Assembly (NCBI GenBank): GCA_001870995.2
Contig: MLAV02000005.1
Span: 186,001-250,000, forward strand
DNA length: 64,000 nt
Source: Chitinophaga sp. CB10
GTDB taxonomy: Bacteria > Bacteroidota > Bacteroidia > Chitinophagales > Chitinophagaceae
Reading direction: 5' to 3'
In this document: piece by piece, positions 52,167 through 59,639 of the stretch
Layout: each line of letters begins with the position of its first letter
Position numbering within the stretch: position 1 is the first letter of the stretch
Notes under the pieces: model-generated
Told to the model about the DNA's origin: nothing
The model's database searches: none
The model's input: only the letters and a program-made list of their open reading frames with translations
Program-made: the position numbers and the translations under genes

Positions 52167-54623
52167 TTAAATTTCGGTAAGACCGGTAGCGAGGCCGCTG
52201 GCAGCCGCTGCTACTACGCTTTTACCGCTGTTGTTTACCACGCGGATGGATGCCTGGCCATTGGCCAGCTGTACTTTACGGGAGCCGCCGGCGGTGCCCA
52301 GGTCGTCGATCAGGGTAGCGTTGCCCGCTACCGACCAGGTGATCTGGTTGGCTGCGTCGAGGCAGAGTACATTGTTGGCATCCAGCGCTTTCACCTTCAC
52401 GAGGGTGGTATCGCCCTGGCGCTCCTTTTCCACCACGAGCTTCACGGGCTTGCCCCATTTGGCCGTCTGGTAGGTCCAGGTGGTTTCGTCCGTTACCGTG
52501 GTTTTGCCGTTGCGGGCTACCACGCGGATATTATTCTCACCAGGCTGCAACGCTACGTTCCAACGCAGGCCGGCAGCCGGGAAGTTTTGACTGTCGCGTT
52601 TTTTCACGCCGGCGCTTTTCCCGTTCACAAACAGTTCTGCTTCCGGGCAGTTGGAGTACACGCGTATTTCTTTTTCCTCGCCTTCGTTGCCCCAGCGCAC
52701 CGGCCAGGAGTGGCCGTAGATGTGGGCCATCGGCTGCGTAAGCCAGTAGGATTGGAAGACGTAGTAGATTTCTTTTGGCGTGAGGTCCCTTGCTACGATA
52801 CCTTTCTGGTTCACGTAAGGCACGGGATTCTCCGGGCGCAGCGGCGTGGAGAAGTCCTTAAACACCCAATAGGCGCTACCGGTGAGCGTAGGCATGGTTT
52901 CCTGTTCCTTCAGGTGCCAGTCTACCAGGTTGACGGCGTAGGACTCTGACCAGTCGCCATCCTTGGACGCGCGGGCGTTACCGCCGGTGAGGGCGAAGTC
53001 GCCGGTACGTTCGTCCGTCCCTTTGCCGGTGGCAATCTTCTGGATGAAGAATTCAGGGTTTTCCGCATAGCGGCCCTGGTGGCTGTCTGCCCCCCATTCC
53101 GCGTGGAAGAAGTGTTTTACTTTCGCGATTTCGTTGAGGCTTTCCTGTTTGTATTCCGTATAGCGGCCGCGGTACCATCCGGCCCAGATGGAGGGCGAGT
53201 ACACGTCTACAATGTCCTTACAGAAATCGCAGCGGCGGATGGTGGTCAGGCGGGTACTGTCCAGGTGGTGGGCCAGCTGGTGCAATTCCGACATGAACGC
53301 GCGGATCTTTTCCTTATCGAATTCCGGGAAGTCGCCGGGCCAGTCGTTTTCGTTACCAAGCCCCCAGAGGATAACGGCGGGGTGGTTGCGGTGCTGACTG
53401 ATCATATTGGTCAGCATGCGGCGGGCTTGTTCCTTATAGATATCGCCGCCGAGGCCTCCGCGGCACCAGGGGATTTCTTCCCACACGAGGATGCCGAGGC
53501 TGTCGCACAGCTGCAGCACGAGCGGGTGTTGCTGGTAGTGGCCGAGGCGGATAAAGTTGGCGCCCATTTTTTTCATGAGGATCATTTCCTGCCGGATGGT
53601 GGCATCGTCCATTGCGGCGGCTACGCCGGCATGGTCCTCATGGCGGTGGGTACCACGCAGCAGGAGGCGTTTACCGTTGAGCAGGAAGGGCCCGTGGTCT
53701 TCGAATTTGAAGTGGCGAAAACCGGTGTTGCCGGTCCATTCAGCGGCGCCGGCAGCGGAGGTTATTTTAGCCTGTACTTTATAAAGCTGTGGCTGATCCG
53801 GGGACCAGCGTATCGGTTTCTTCAGGGAGATGGCAGCCACCTGTTGTTCAGCGGCGGCAGGATGGATGGCTTGTTTCAGCGTTTTAACCACCTGGTTGCG
53901 CGGATCCAGCAGGTTGATTTCAATAGTGGCGTCCCTGGCGTTCAGGGAATTGATGAAGGAGGCGGAAACGACCAGCTGGCCTTCGTTGCCGGCAGCGTCC
54001 GTAGTGGCCTGCAGGTGTACTTCCTTAAAGGATAACGCCGGCGTATATACGATTTCCAGCGGGCGGTACACGCCGCCGTAAACGTTGAAATCGGACATGG
54101 AGGAAGGAATCATTTCCAGGTCGCGGGAGTTATCGCAGCGGATGGCTACGGGTACTTTCCCTTTAAAGCGTTTTGCTTCCGGAGATTTCAGGAAGTTTTC
54201 CACGGCGTCTGTGATATCTACAGACCATTCGTCGTAACCGCCGGTATGGGATCCTACCTTTTGCGTGTACACGTACACGTTAGTCTTCTGCCCGGCGCCG
54301 AGGAAATGGAGGAAGGTACGGCCGTTGCTATAGGGATTTTTGATGTCAAGCTGGGTGCGGTACCATCCGGGGCCCTGGTAGTAGTTGACGTCCGGGTCAA
54401 CGGCGTCGCGGTCATTGAAGCAATGCGGGAGGGTCACCTTTTGCCAGAGCGGTACTGATTCAGGACTTCCTTCCGCGGCGGGGCGCACGGCTTCCCAGGG
54501 GCCTCCCAGGTCACTTTTCAGGAATTCCCATTGGTTGGTAATACGTATGGATTGCTGGGCTTTAGTGGCCAGGCTGGAAAAAGTAAAGGCTAAGAGCCAA
54601 AAGGACAATGCTTTTCTCATCAT
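52167..54623 (-). CDS. Exported GH2 family beta-galactosidase-type enzyme, first gene of a five-gene operon
   Basis: The 818-residue secreted enzyme has a signal peptide (FWLLAFTFSSLATKAQQ) and GH2 domains in order: sugar-binding jelly roll, Ig-like, TIM barrel, then two further beta domains including a DUF4982-like module (RVYSNCPEAELFVNGKSAGV). The acid/base Glu is about 425 (ILWGLGNENDW) and the nucleophile about 509 (HAEWGADSHQGR). It heads the operon GH2-GH95-GH29-GH36-lyase, with intergenic gaps of 8-21 bp. Its promoter lies in a LacI-like palindrome at 54659-54680. Confidence 0.92.
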   Translation of the reverse strand: MMRKALSFWLLAFTFSSLATKAQQSIRITNQWEFLKSDLGGPWEAVRPAAEGSPESVPLWQKVTLPHCFNDRDAVDPDVNYYQGPGWYRTQLDIKNPYSNGRTFLHFLGAGQKTNVYVYTQKVGSHTGGYDEWSVDITDAVENFLKSPEAKRFKGKVPVAIRCDNSRDLEMIPSSMSDFNVYGGVYRPLEIVYTPALSFKEVHLQATTDAAGNEGQLVVSASFINSLNARDATIEINLLDPRNQVVKTLKQAIHPAAAEQQVAAISLKKPIRWSPDQPQLYKVQAKITSAAGAAEWTGNTGFRHFKFEDHGPFLLNGKRLLLRGTHRHEDHAGVAAAMDDATIRQEMILMKKMGANFIRLGHYQQHPLVLQLCDSLGILVWEEIPWCRGGLGGDIYKEQARRMLTNMISQHRNHPAVILWGLGNENDWPGDFPEFDKEKIRAFMSELHQLAHHLDSTRLTTIRRCDFCKDIVDVYSPSIWAGWYRGRYTEYKQESLNEIAKVKHFFHAEWGADSHQGRYAENPEFFIQKIATGKGTDERTGDFALTGGNARASKDGDWSESYAVNLVDWHLKEQETMPTLTGSAYWVFKDFSTPLRPENPVPYVNQKGIVARDLTPKEIYYVFQSYWLTQPMAHIYGHSWPVRWGNEGEEKEIRVYSNCPEAELFVNGKSAGVKKRDSQNFPAAGLRWNVALQPGENNIRVVARNGKTTVTDETTWTYQTAKWGKPVKLVVEKERQGDTTLVKVKALDANNVLCLDAANQITWSVAGNATLIDDLGTAGGSRKVQLANGQASIRVVNNSGKSVVAAAASGLATGLTEI

Positions 54624-54658
54624 AACGGGACAGCAGCTTTAAATGTCGAACCAATAAG

Positions 54659-54680
54659 CAGGTGCAAACGTATGCACCTG
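54659..54680 (-). promoter_or_regulatory. LacI-type operator overlapping the -7 box of the GH2 operon
   Basis: CAGGTGCA / TGCACCTG are perfect 8-bp arms around AACGTA, and the core TGCAAACGTATGCA has the central CG typical of LacI-family sites. On the minus strand the palindrome contains TACGTTTG (54665-54672), an exact -7 box. Repressor binding would block transcription. No LacI-family gene is in the window. Confidence 0.6.
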
Positions 54681-54741
54681 TTTCAATTTACGGCATATAA
54701 TGGAATAGCCTGGTCAATGCTGATTCAGGCTTCCAAATTAC

Positions 54742-54753
54742 GCAATCGATTGC
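54742..54753. promoter_or_regulatory. Second LacI-like palindrome upstream of the GH2 operon
   Basis: GCAATCGATTGC is a perfect 12-bp palindrome with a central CG, 78 bp upstream of the first operator. It could be an auxiliary site. The 10-bp core also occurs at 41841-41850, inside the signal-peptide codons of the other GH2 gene. Confidence 0.45.
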
Positions 54754-54800
54754 ACAAAATACGGTAATATTTTCTCTTTTATGCGTAGCATTTTCAAACG

Positions 54801-54817
54801 GTAAACTTCGCGTTTAC
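54801..54817. promoter_or_regulatory. Inverted repeat downstream of the LuxR gene
   Basis: GTAAAC and GTTTAC flank TTCGC. It lies about 90 bp past the LuxR-type stop and could be an operator for the GH2 operon or part of the LuxR 3' end. The 284-bp gap 54624-54907 otherwise holds the two palindromes above and no gene. Confidence 0.3.
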
Positions 54818-54907
54818 GCGGCAGCTGTTAAATGCAGGAGGCAAGAACGAATAAGAACCGGATGCAGCAAGGGTTGGCAAGGCACATCAGGGGTTACCCG
54901 GGGATAC

Positions 54908-55516
54908 TCAGATCAGGTTTTCTTTCATTGCTTTTACGATGGCATTGGATCGGGAGTTCACGTCCAGCTTTCTGTAGATGTTCATGATATGCGAGCGTAC
55001 AGTACCAACACTGATGTGGCAGTGTTCTGAAATCTGTTTATAGGTATCGCCGTTCACGAGGCATCGTAGAATTTCTTTTTCTCTGGGAGAGAGTCCGTAA
55101 GAATCATGCGCGATCAGCTGCTGTTTATCTTTATTAAAGAAGGCCAGTACTTTGTTTACCGCTACCATATTGCTATGCAGGGCTGTTTCGTACACCTGGG
55201 AAAGAAATTCAGTTAAGGTAACAGGTGGAATTTTTTCCGTTGCGATTCCGGCTTCCATCGCCGGGACCTGCGTGACTGATTTTACATCTTCTCTTAAAGT
55301 AAGCAGAATGACATTTATATCGGGATAAGCTGCCTTCACTATGCTGGCAGCTTCTATCGATGTTAAACCTGGTATTTCTATATCCATAAAAACGAGGTTA
55401 CAGATATCTTTTGCTAATTGTTGTAACGCAATAGTTGTTTCATTTTGCAATTCTCCGATCTCCAGCACATTAGTTCCGCTCCAGTTACCAGCAATTAACG
55501 GCCCCACTTTTTTCAT
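54908..55516 (-). CDS. LuxR/NarL-type regulator with degenerate receiver domain
   Basis: The 202-residue protein ends in a clear LuxR helix-turn-helix (about 142-195: LSPREKEILRCLVNGDTYKQ, ISVGTVRSHIMNIYRKL). The N-terminal part follows the receiver fold only from its second half: the phospho-acceptor strand reads LVFMDIEIPG (Asp45), but the first strand lacks the usual acidic pair (it reads KKVGPLIAGNWSG). The Lys region is altered too (AGIATEKIPP). It probably responds to something other than canonical phosphorylation. There is no histidine kinase nearby. It sits alone between two fucosidase operons and is a candidate local regulator. Confidence 0.85.
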   Translation of the reverse strand: MKKVGPLIAGNWSGTNVLEIGELQNETTIALQQLAKDICNLVFMDIEIPGLTSIEAASIVKAAYPDINVILLTLREDVKSVTQVPAMEAGIATEKIPPVTLTEFLSQVYETALHSNMVAVNKVLAFFNKDKQQLIAHDSYGLSPREKEILRCLVNGDTYKQISEHCHISVGTVRSHIMNIYRKLDVNSRSNAIVKAMKENLI

Positions 55517-56027
55517 AATATTCCTTTTGGGTTATGTAATTCATATGAAAATTTCCTCCAGGTAATCTGCTGGTTTTGGAAGCTGGTATGGCCTATAGTT
55601 AAAAATTGGAATTGAATACACGGTTTCCATACCGAAACAAATTTGAAACAAATCCCAGCAGCAGTCAATCGGATAGGTATATGGTTTTTCAATAAATACT
55701 AATAATCATTCTATTTTATATTACAATAAAGATATAATCATAACCTGGTTGACATTCATATAACGCTGGATCAACAATAACACAACTTGTTACTAATCAA
55801 TAAAGATATCGTCGCTAATTATTACTATTTAATCAAATTAATTTTTATTATATGTGTGGGTATTTTCCTGGTAAGCTTTTCTTCTCCAAAGAAATCCACC
55901 ACTAAGGTATAGTCAAATCTACACCTGATCAAGATAAATTTAAAACAGGCTTTCGTTGTAGATCTATCCCGGCATTTTAGGCGTTCCTTCTTCGTAAAAA
56001 TATAAATCTTTTTACGAATAATAAAAG
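55517..56027. other. Gene-free AT-rich stretch upstream of the LuxR-type gene
   Basis: I see no gene here. It contains a perfect inverted repeat TTCGTAAAAA / TTTTTACGAA at 55991-56018 (8-nt loop) and two copies of AATAAAGATAT (near 55725 and 55799). The 5' region of the LuxR gene would lie at its left end. No clear -7 box was found. Confidence 0.4.
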
Positions 56028-56066
56028 TAAAAAATCCGCCCCGGAATATTACTCCCGGAGGCGGAT
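56028..56066 (-). terminator. Terminator of the GH29/GH-D/GH29 operon
   Basis: ATCCGCC / GGCGGAT enclose a second stem (CCGG / CCGG). On the minus strand a T-run follows (A-run at 56028-56033). It lies 35 bp past the GH29 stop. Confidence 0.82.
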
Positions 56067-56100
56067 CATACCAGCATATAACAAAATTTTAATGCGCGCT

Positions 56101-57444
56101 TTATTGCAGCACCAGCTCTATCACCGGAATTTCCACATTGGGTTTCAACACGGGTAATTCCATAGAAACATCGCCTTTATCGTTCGCTCTCATTTTAATT
56201 TCAGAGCCATCATGCAGGAATTGCGCGTACTTGATCTTTCCTTTCATACCAGGGAGATCAAAGCGCTGCAATGGATAATCCAGCAGGTGTACGTACAGGC
56301 GTTTGGTGGTGGGATTGTAGGTCAGCAGGGAATTATCCGGCGTTTTGAATTCGGCAGGCGCCTGGGTGCAACCGTAGATAGCGCGACTATTTACCGCCAT
56401 CCATTCGCCCATACCGCTCAGCGCTTTGTTGGCACGGTAGTCAAACAAGCCCCTGGAAGTAGGTCCTACGTTCAGCAGCAGGTTACCGCCTTTACTTACG
56501 GATTCAATCAGCAGCACCAGCAGTTGCTTGTTGTCTTTCCAGCTGGTTTCATCGCGGTAATAGCCCCATGAACCGGAAAAGGTCTGGCAGGTTTCCCAAT
56601 GCACCCGTTTGCCGTTACGCACCGGCCATTCCGCTACTTTGTATTGCTCCGGCGTCACGAAATCAAATCCGTCATCATAGTTATTCAGGTCCAGGCGGTC
56701 ATCTACGAGTATTCCCGGTTGCAGTTTGCGCACCATCGCGAGGAGGTTTTTGGAATCCCAGTCGTCGTGGCCTTTACCATGTTCGCCGGGATAGCTGAAG
56801 TCCAGCCAGAGGATATCGATCTTACCGTAATTGGTCATCAGCTCCTTCACCTGGTTGTGCAGGTAAGTCCTGTACTTAGCCATGTCCCTGCCCTTGTTCA
56901 GCTTTTCGTAATCAGCCGGATCATTCGGGCGTTGCGGATGATGTTTGTCGATCGTAAAGTCAGGATGATGCCAGTCGATCAGGGAATAGTAGAACCCTAC
57001 TTTCAGCCCTTCAGCACGGAAGGCATCTACCCATTCTTTCACCAGGTCCTTTTTGATAGCGGTGTTGGTAGATTTATAATCCGTGTATTTGGAATCAAAC
57101 AGGCAGAATCCTTCGTGGTGCTTGGTAGTAAGCACGGCATATTTCATACCGGCGGCCTTGGCCATACGCGCCCATTCGCGCGGGTTGTAGAGGTCCGGGT
57201 TGAAGTTATCGAAATACTTCTGGTAGTCGCTATCCGAAATGCGCTCACGGCTCTTCACCCATTCGTGACGGGCCGGAAGTGAATAGAGGCCCCAGTGGAT
57301 AAACATACCAAAGCGGTCGTTGAGCCACCAGGCCATGCGCTGTTCTTTCTGCGCATCCGTTTCGTTGGAGAGCTTTTGCTGGGCCTGCAGCTGTGCCACT
57401 AACAACAGCAGCAACGTCAGGAATCCGAGTGTGATCTTTTTCAT
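56101..57444 (-). CDS. Exported GH29 alpha-L-fucosidase, compact form
   Basis: The 447-residue enzyme has a signal peptide (ITLGFLTLLLLLVAQLQAQQ). The GH29 barrel has RFGMFIHWGLYSLPARHEWV, VLTTKHHEGFCLFDS and the nucleophile Asp at about 215 in IDILWLDFSYPG. It ends with a short C-terminal beta domain and no extra carbohydrate-binding module. It is the last gene of a three-gene operon, 32 bp after the GH-D-like gene. Release of terminal alpha-L-fucose is the expected activity. Confidence 0.93.
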   Translation of the reverse strand: MKKITLGFLTLLLLLVAQLQAQQKLSNETDAQKEQRMAWWLNDRFGMFIHWGLYSLPARHEWVKSRERISDSDYQKYFDNFNPDLYNPREWARMAKAAGMKYAVLTTKHHEGFCLFDSKYTDYKSTNTAIKKDLVKEWVDAFRAEGLKVGFYYSLIDWHHPDFTIDKHHPQRPNDPADYEKLNKGRDMAKYRTYLHNQVKELMTNYGKIDILWLDFSYPGEHGKGHDDWDSKNLLAMVRKLQPGILVDDRLDLNNYDDGFDFVTPEQYKVAEWPVRNGKRVHWETCQTFSGSWGYYRDETSWKDNKQLLVLLIESVSKGGNLLLNVGPTSRGLFDYRANKALSGMGEWMAVNSRAIYGCTQAPAEFKTPDNSLLTYNPTTKRLYVHLLDYPLQRFDLPGMKGKIKYAQFLHDGSEIKMRANDKGDVSMELPVLKPNVEIPVIELVLQ

Positions 57445-57476
57445 GAGTGGATTATAGTTTTTGGTTTGATCTAAGG

Positions 57477-59624
57477 TTATTCAATCACCAGCCAGGTGTA
57501 GCCCGATGCCGGTATGGTGACCGTTACGGTGGCGTTGTATTCACGGTCCAGGCTATACGTTTTTGCCATGCCCTCTTTTTCGCGGATGCTGGCCGTTTTG
57601 GTAAGGCCGGTGTAGTAAAGCGGCAATTTTACCGTTCGGGTGATGGCCTGCAAAGTAGGGTTGTACAACATGGCCAGCCCTTTCTGCGGCAGGGTTGCGC
57701 TTACATGCATCATCCCATCCCAGTCGCGCCCATCCGGGCGGCGGAGGTGTATCATATCCGCGTTCAGTATCTTCCTGTACTTTTTATACCAGCTGATTAC
57801 CTTAGTCACCAGTTCCCGGGTACTATCGGTATCGTATAAACGCGGCCCGCGGTAACACGCCTGTACGCCTGCGCCGTAGTATTGCATCATCAGCTTTTCA
57901 TAATCATCCAGGTGGTCATGCAGCGGTTCCAGTGTGGCTTCCGCACCGCCGCCATGGTATTGCGTCAGCGGCACAAAGCCCCAGCTCATGGAGGCTGTTT
58001 TTTCCCAGAGGCCGTCGTAGATATTCTGGCGGTTGAGTATTTGCTGCTCCGCTCTCGGCAGGGAGAAGTTGACTTCCCGGTAGCCCAGCGCTATTTTGTT
58101 CGTCCCGTCCAGGAAGTACCAGTCCGGCGCATTGACGTAAATATTACGGGCATACATCCAGTGATAAAGTTCCTGCTGCAACTTCATTTGCTTCCACTGC
58201 GAATCGTCCTTGCCGGTATGGCCGGGGTGCGTGGCAGAGGCGCAAACATCTCCCGGGTAAGGGCCATCATTTTCAAAGATGCTAAAGCCCGTCGCCGTAA
58301 AAAAGTATTTGAGCTTTGCTATATAACTCAATCCCCACTTACTTCCCAAACAGGGCGCGTTTTCAAAGAATGCGCCACCGGGCTTGCCGGTAGCGGGGTT
58401 GATCACATCGTCCTCGTCGCTGATGCGCCTGCTGGAAAACAGGCTGTAGCCGCCTAACATAATGCCCTTCGACTTCGCATAATCTGCCAGTGCCTTGTAT
58501 TTGGCGATGTTGGCGGCGCTGGTATCTTCCATATTCAGTCCGCTGCCAAAGCTCAATATTACGGCTTCATAACCGGTGACGGCGCATTGATCGATGGCCG
58601 CTTTCACCTTCACCGGATCAGTAGTGACCAGGTGCATGAAAACCGGGTTGCGGGTAGTCCACGGCGCAATGGTGCGGTACATGGCTTTTTGCGCCAGGCC
58701 GTTGCGCTCCCGGTCGTAGCTATCCAGCAGCAGCTCATAGGTGCGGATGGATTGGAATGCAGCGCCGTTGTCCAGGGTGATGCCGACCGGCACTTCCGGG
58801 TACACTTCCAGTACGCAGGGCGTTTGCAGGTTATAGTTCACCTGGGAGGTATAGGCGGTATCCACTTTCCAGTGTGTGGTTTGATCGCTCAGGTTGGCTT
58901 TCATAGCGTTGTTGAAAGCATAATTACTTTCTACATACAAGCCATGCGGCGTGGCCATTTGCGTTACGCTGCCTACCACGGCCGATTCTTCTTCCGGGGT
59001 GGCGAGTATTTCATTTTTCACCTGGCGCAGCGGAAGCGTGTGGCCTGTGTTATTCACAATTTCCAGCCATTTGGAGAGGACGGGAACGCCGTCAAACAGG
59101 TCGTAATGCACTTTTACCAGCAGTCCCTTATACGGGGAATTATCCGGCGCCGTATAATGAAAGATGAGCGATTTCCCGGAAGATGCCTTCGTATGGCCAT
59201 TATCCGGCAAGGCGGGTTGCAGGTCCGCTGTTTCATGTTTCAGGTAGCGGAGGTCTTTTGCGCCGGCTTGCAGGTTATCCAGCCAGGCGGGCATGAGGTA
59301 AGCCATCTGCCGCTGCCCGTACGCCCCGCCAATGTTGACGGTATCTGCGCCCAGTATCAGCTGGGCTTCCGGCTTGATGGCGCGCAGCAGCTGCTCCCCG
59401 CTGACGAGGTTGCGGAAATCCGTACAGATCACATTAGGCATTACCCGGAAGCTCCTGCTGAGGAGGCCATTGGATATGATTACCTCTTCCCCGGAGGTGA
59501 CTACAGTGGCTTTGTAGGGGCTGTTATTGATAAGCCAATCCGGCCTGGCGGCATTTTGCGCCGGCAGCAGTGGCATCTGCCCCATTAATACAGCCAGTAA
59601 GACGATAGTTTTTATAGTTCTCAT
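57477..59624 (-). CDS. Exported alpha-galactosidase-like (clan GH-D-like) glycoside hydrolase of uncertain family
   Basis: The 715-residue protein has a signal peptide (first 22 residues, ending LLPAQ). A large N-terminal beta-sandwich (about 40-310) is like those of GH36/GH31-type enzymes (LFDGVPVLSKWLEIVNNTGH). A barrel domain (about 320-640) carries YEAVILSFGSGLNMED, KGIMLGGYSLFSSRR and FSIFENDGPYPGDVCAS, where the Glu-Asn-Asp motif could hold the nucleophile. A C-terminal sheet follows. I cannot place it in GH27, GH36 or GH139 by eye. Its position between two GH29 genes (15 and 32 bp spacings) ties it to breakdown of a fucosylated glycan. Confidence 0.75.
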   Translation of the reverse strand: MRTIKTIVLLAVLMGQMPLLPAQNAARPDWLINNSPYKATVVTSGEEVIISNGLLSRSFRVMPNVICTDFRNLVSGEQLLRAIKPEAQLILGADTVNIGGAYGQRQMAYLMPAWLDNLQAGAKDLRYLKHETADLQPALPDNGHTKASSGKSLIFHYTAPDNSPYKGLLVKVHYDLFDGVPVLSKWLEIVNNTGHTLPLRQVKNEILATPEEESAVVGSVTQMATPHGLYVESNYAFNNAMKANLSDQTTHWKVDTAYTSQVNYNLQTPCVLEVYPEVPVGITLDNGAAFQSIRTYELLLDSYDRERNGLAQKAMYRTIAPWTTRNPVFMHLVTTDPVKVKAAIDQCAVTGYEAVILSFGSGLNMEDTSAANIAKYKALADYAKSKGIMLGGYSLFSSRRISDEDDVINPATGKPGGAFFENAPCLGSKWGLSYIAKLKYFFTATGFSIFENDGPYPGDVCASATHPGHTGKDDSQWKQMKLQQELYHWMYARNIYVNAPDWYFLDGTNKIALGYREVNFSLPRAEQQILNRQNIYDGLWEKTASMSWGFVPLTQYHGGGAEATLEPLHDHLDDYEKLMMQYYGAGVQACYRGPRLYDTDSTRELVTKVISWYKKYRKILNADMIHLRRPDGRDWDGMMHVSATLPQKGLAMLYNPTLQAITRTVKLPLYYTGLTKTASIREKEGMAKTYSLDREYNATVTVTIPASGYTWLVIE

Positions 59625-59639
59625 TGTTCGCTGTTCTTT

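Noticed and set aside
54908..55516. Canonical phosphorylated response regulator
   Set aside because: The acidic pair of the receiver is absent and no sensor kinase is nearby, so I call it a degenerate-receiver LuxR-type protein instead.
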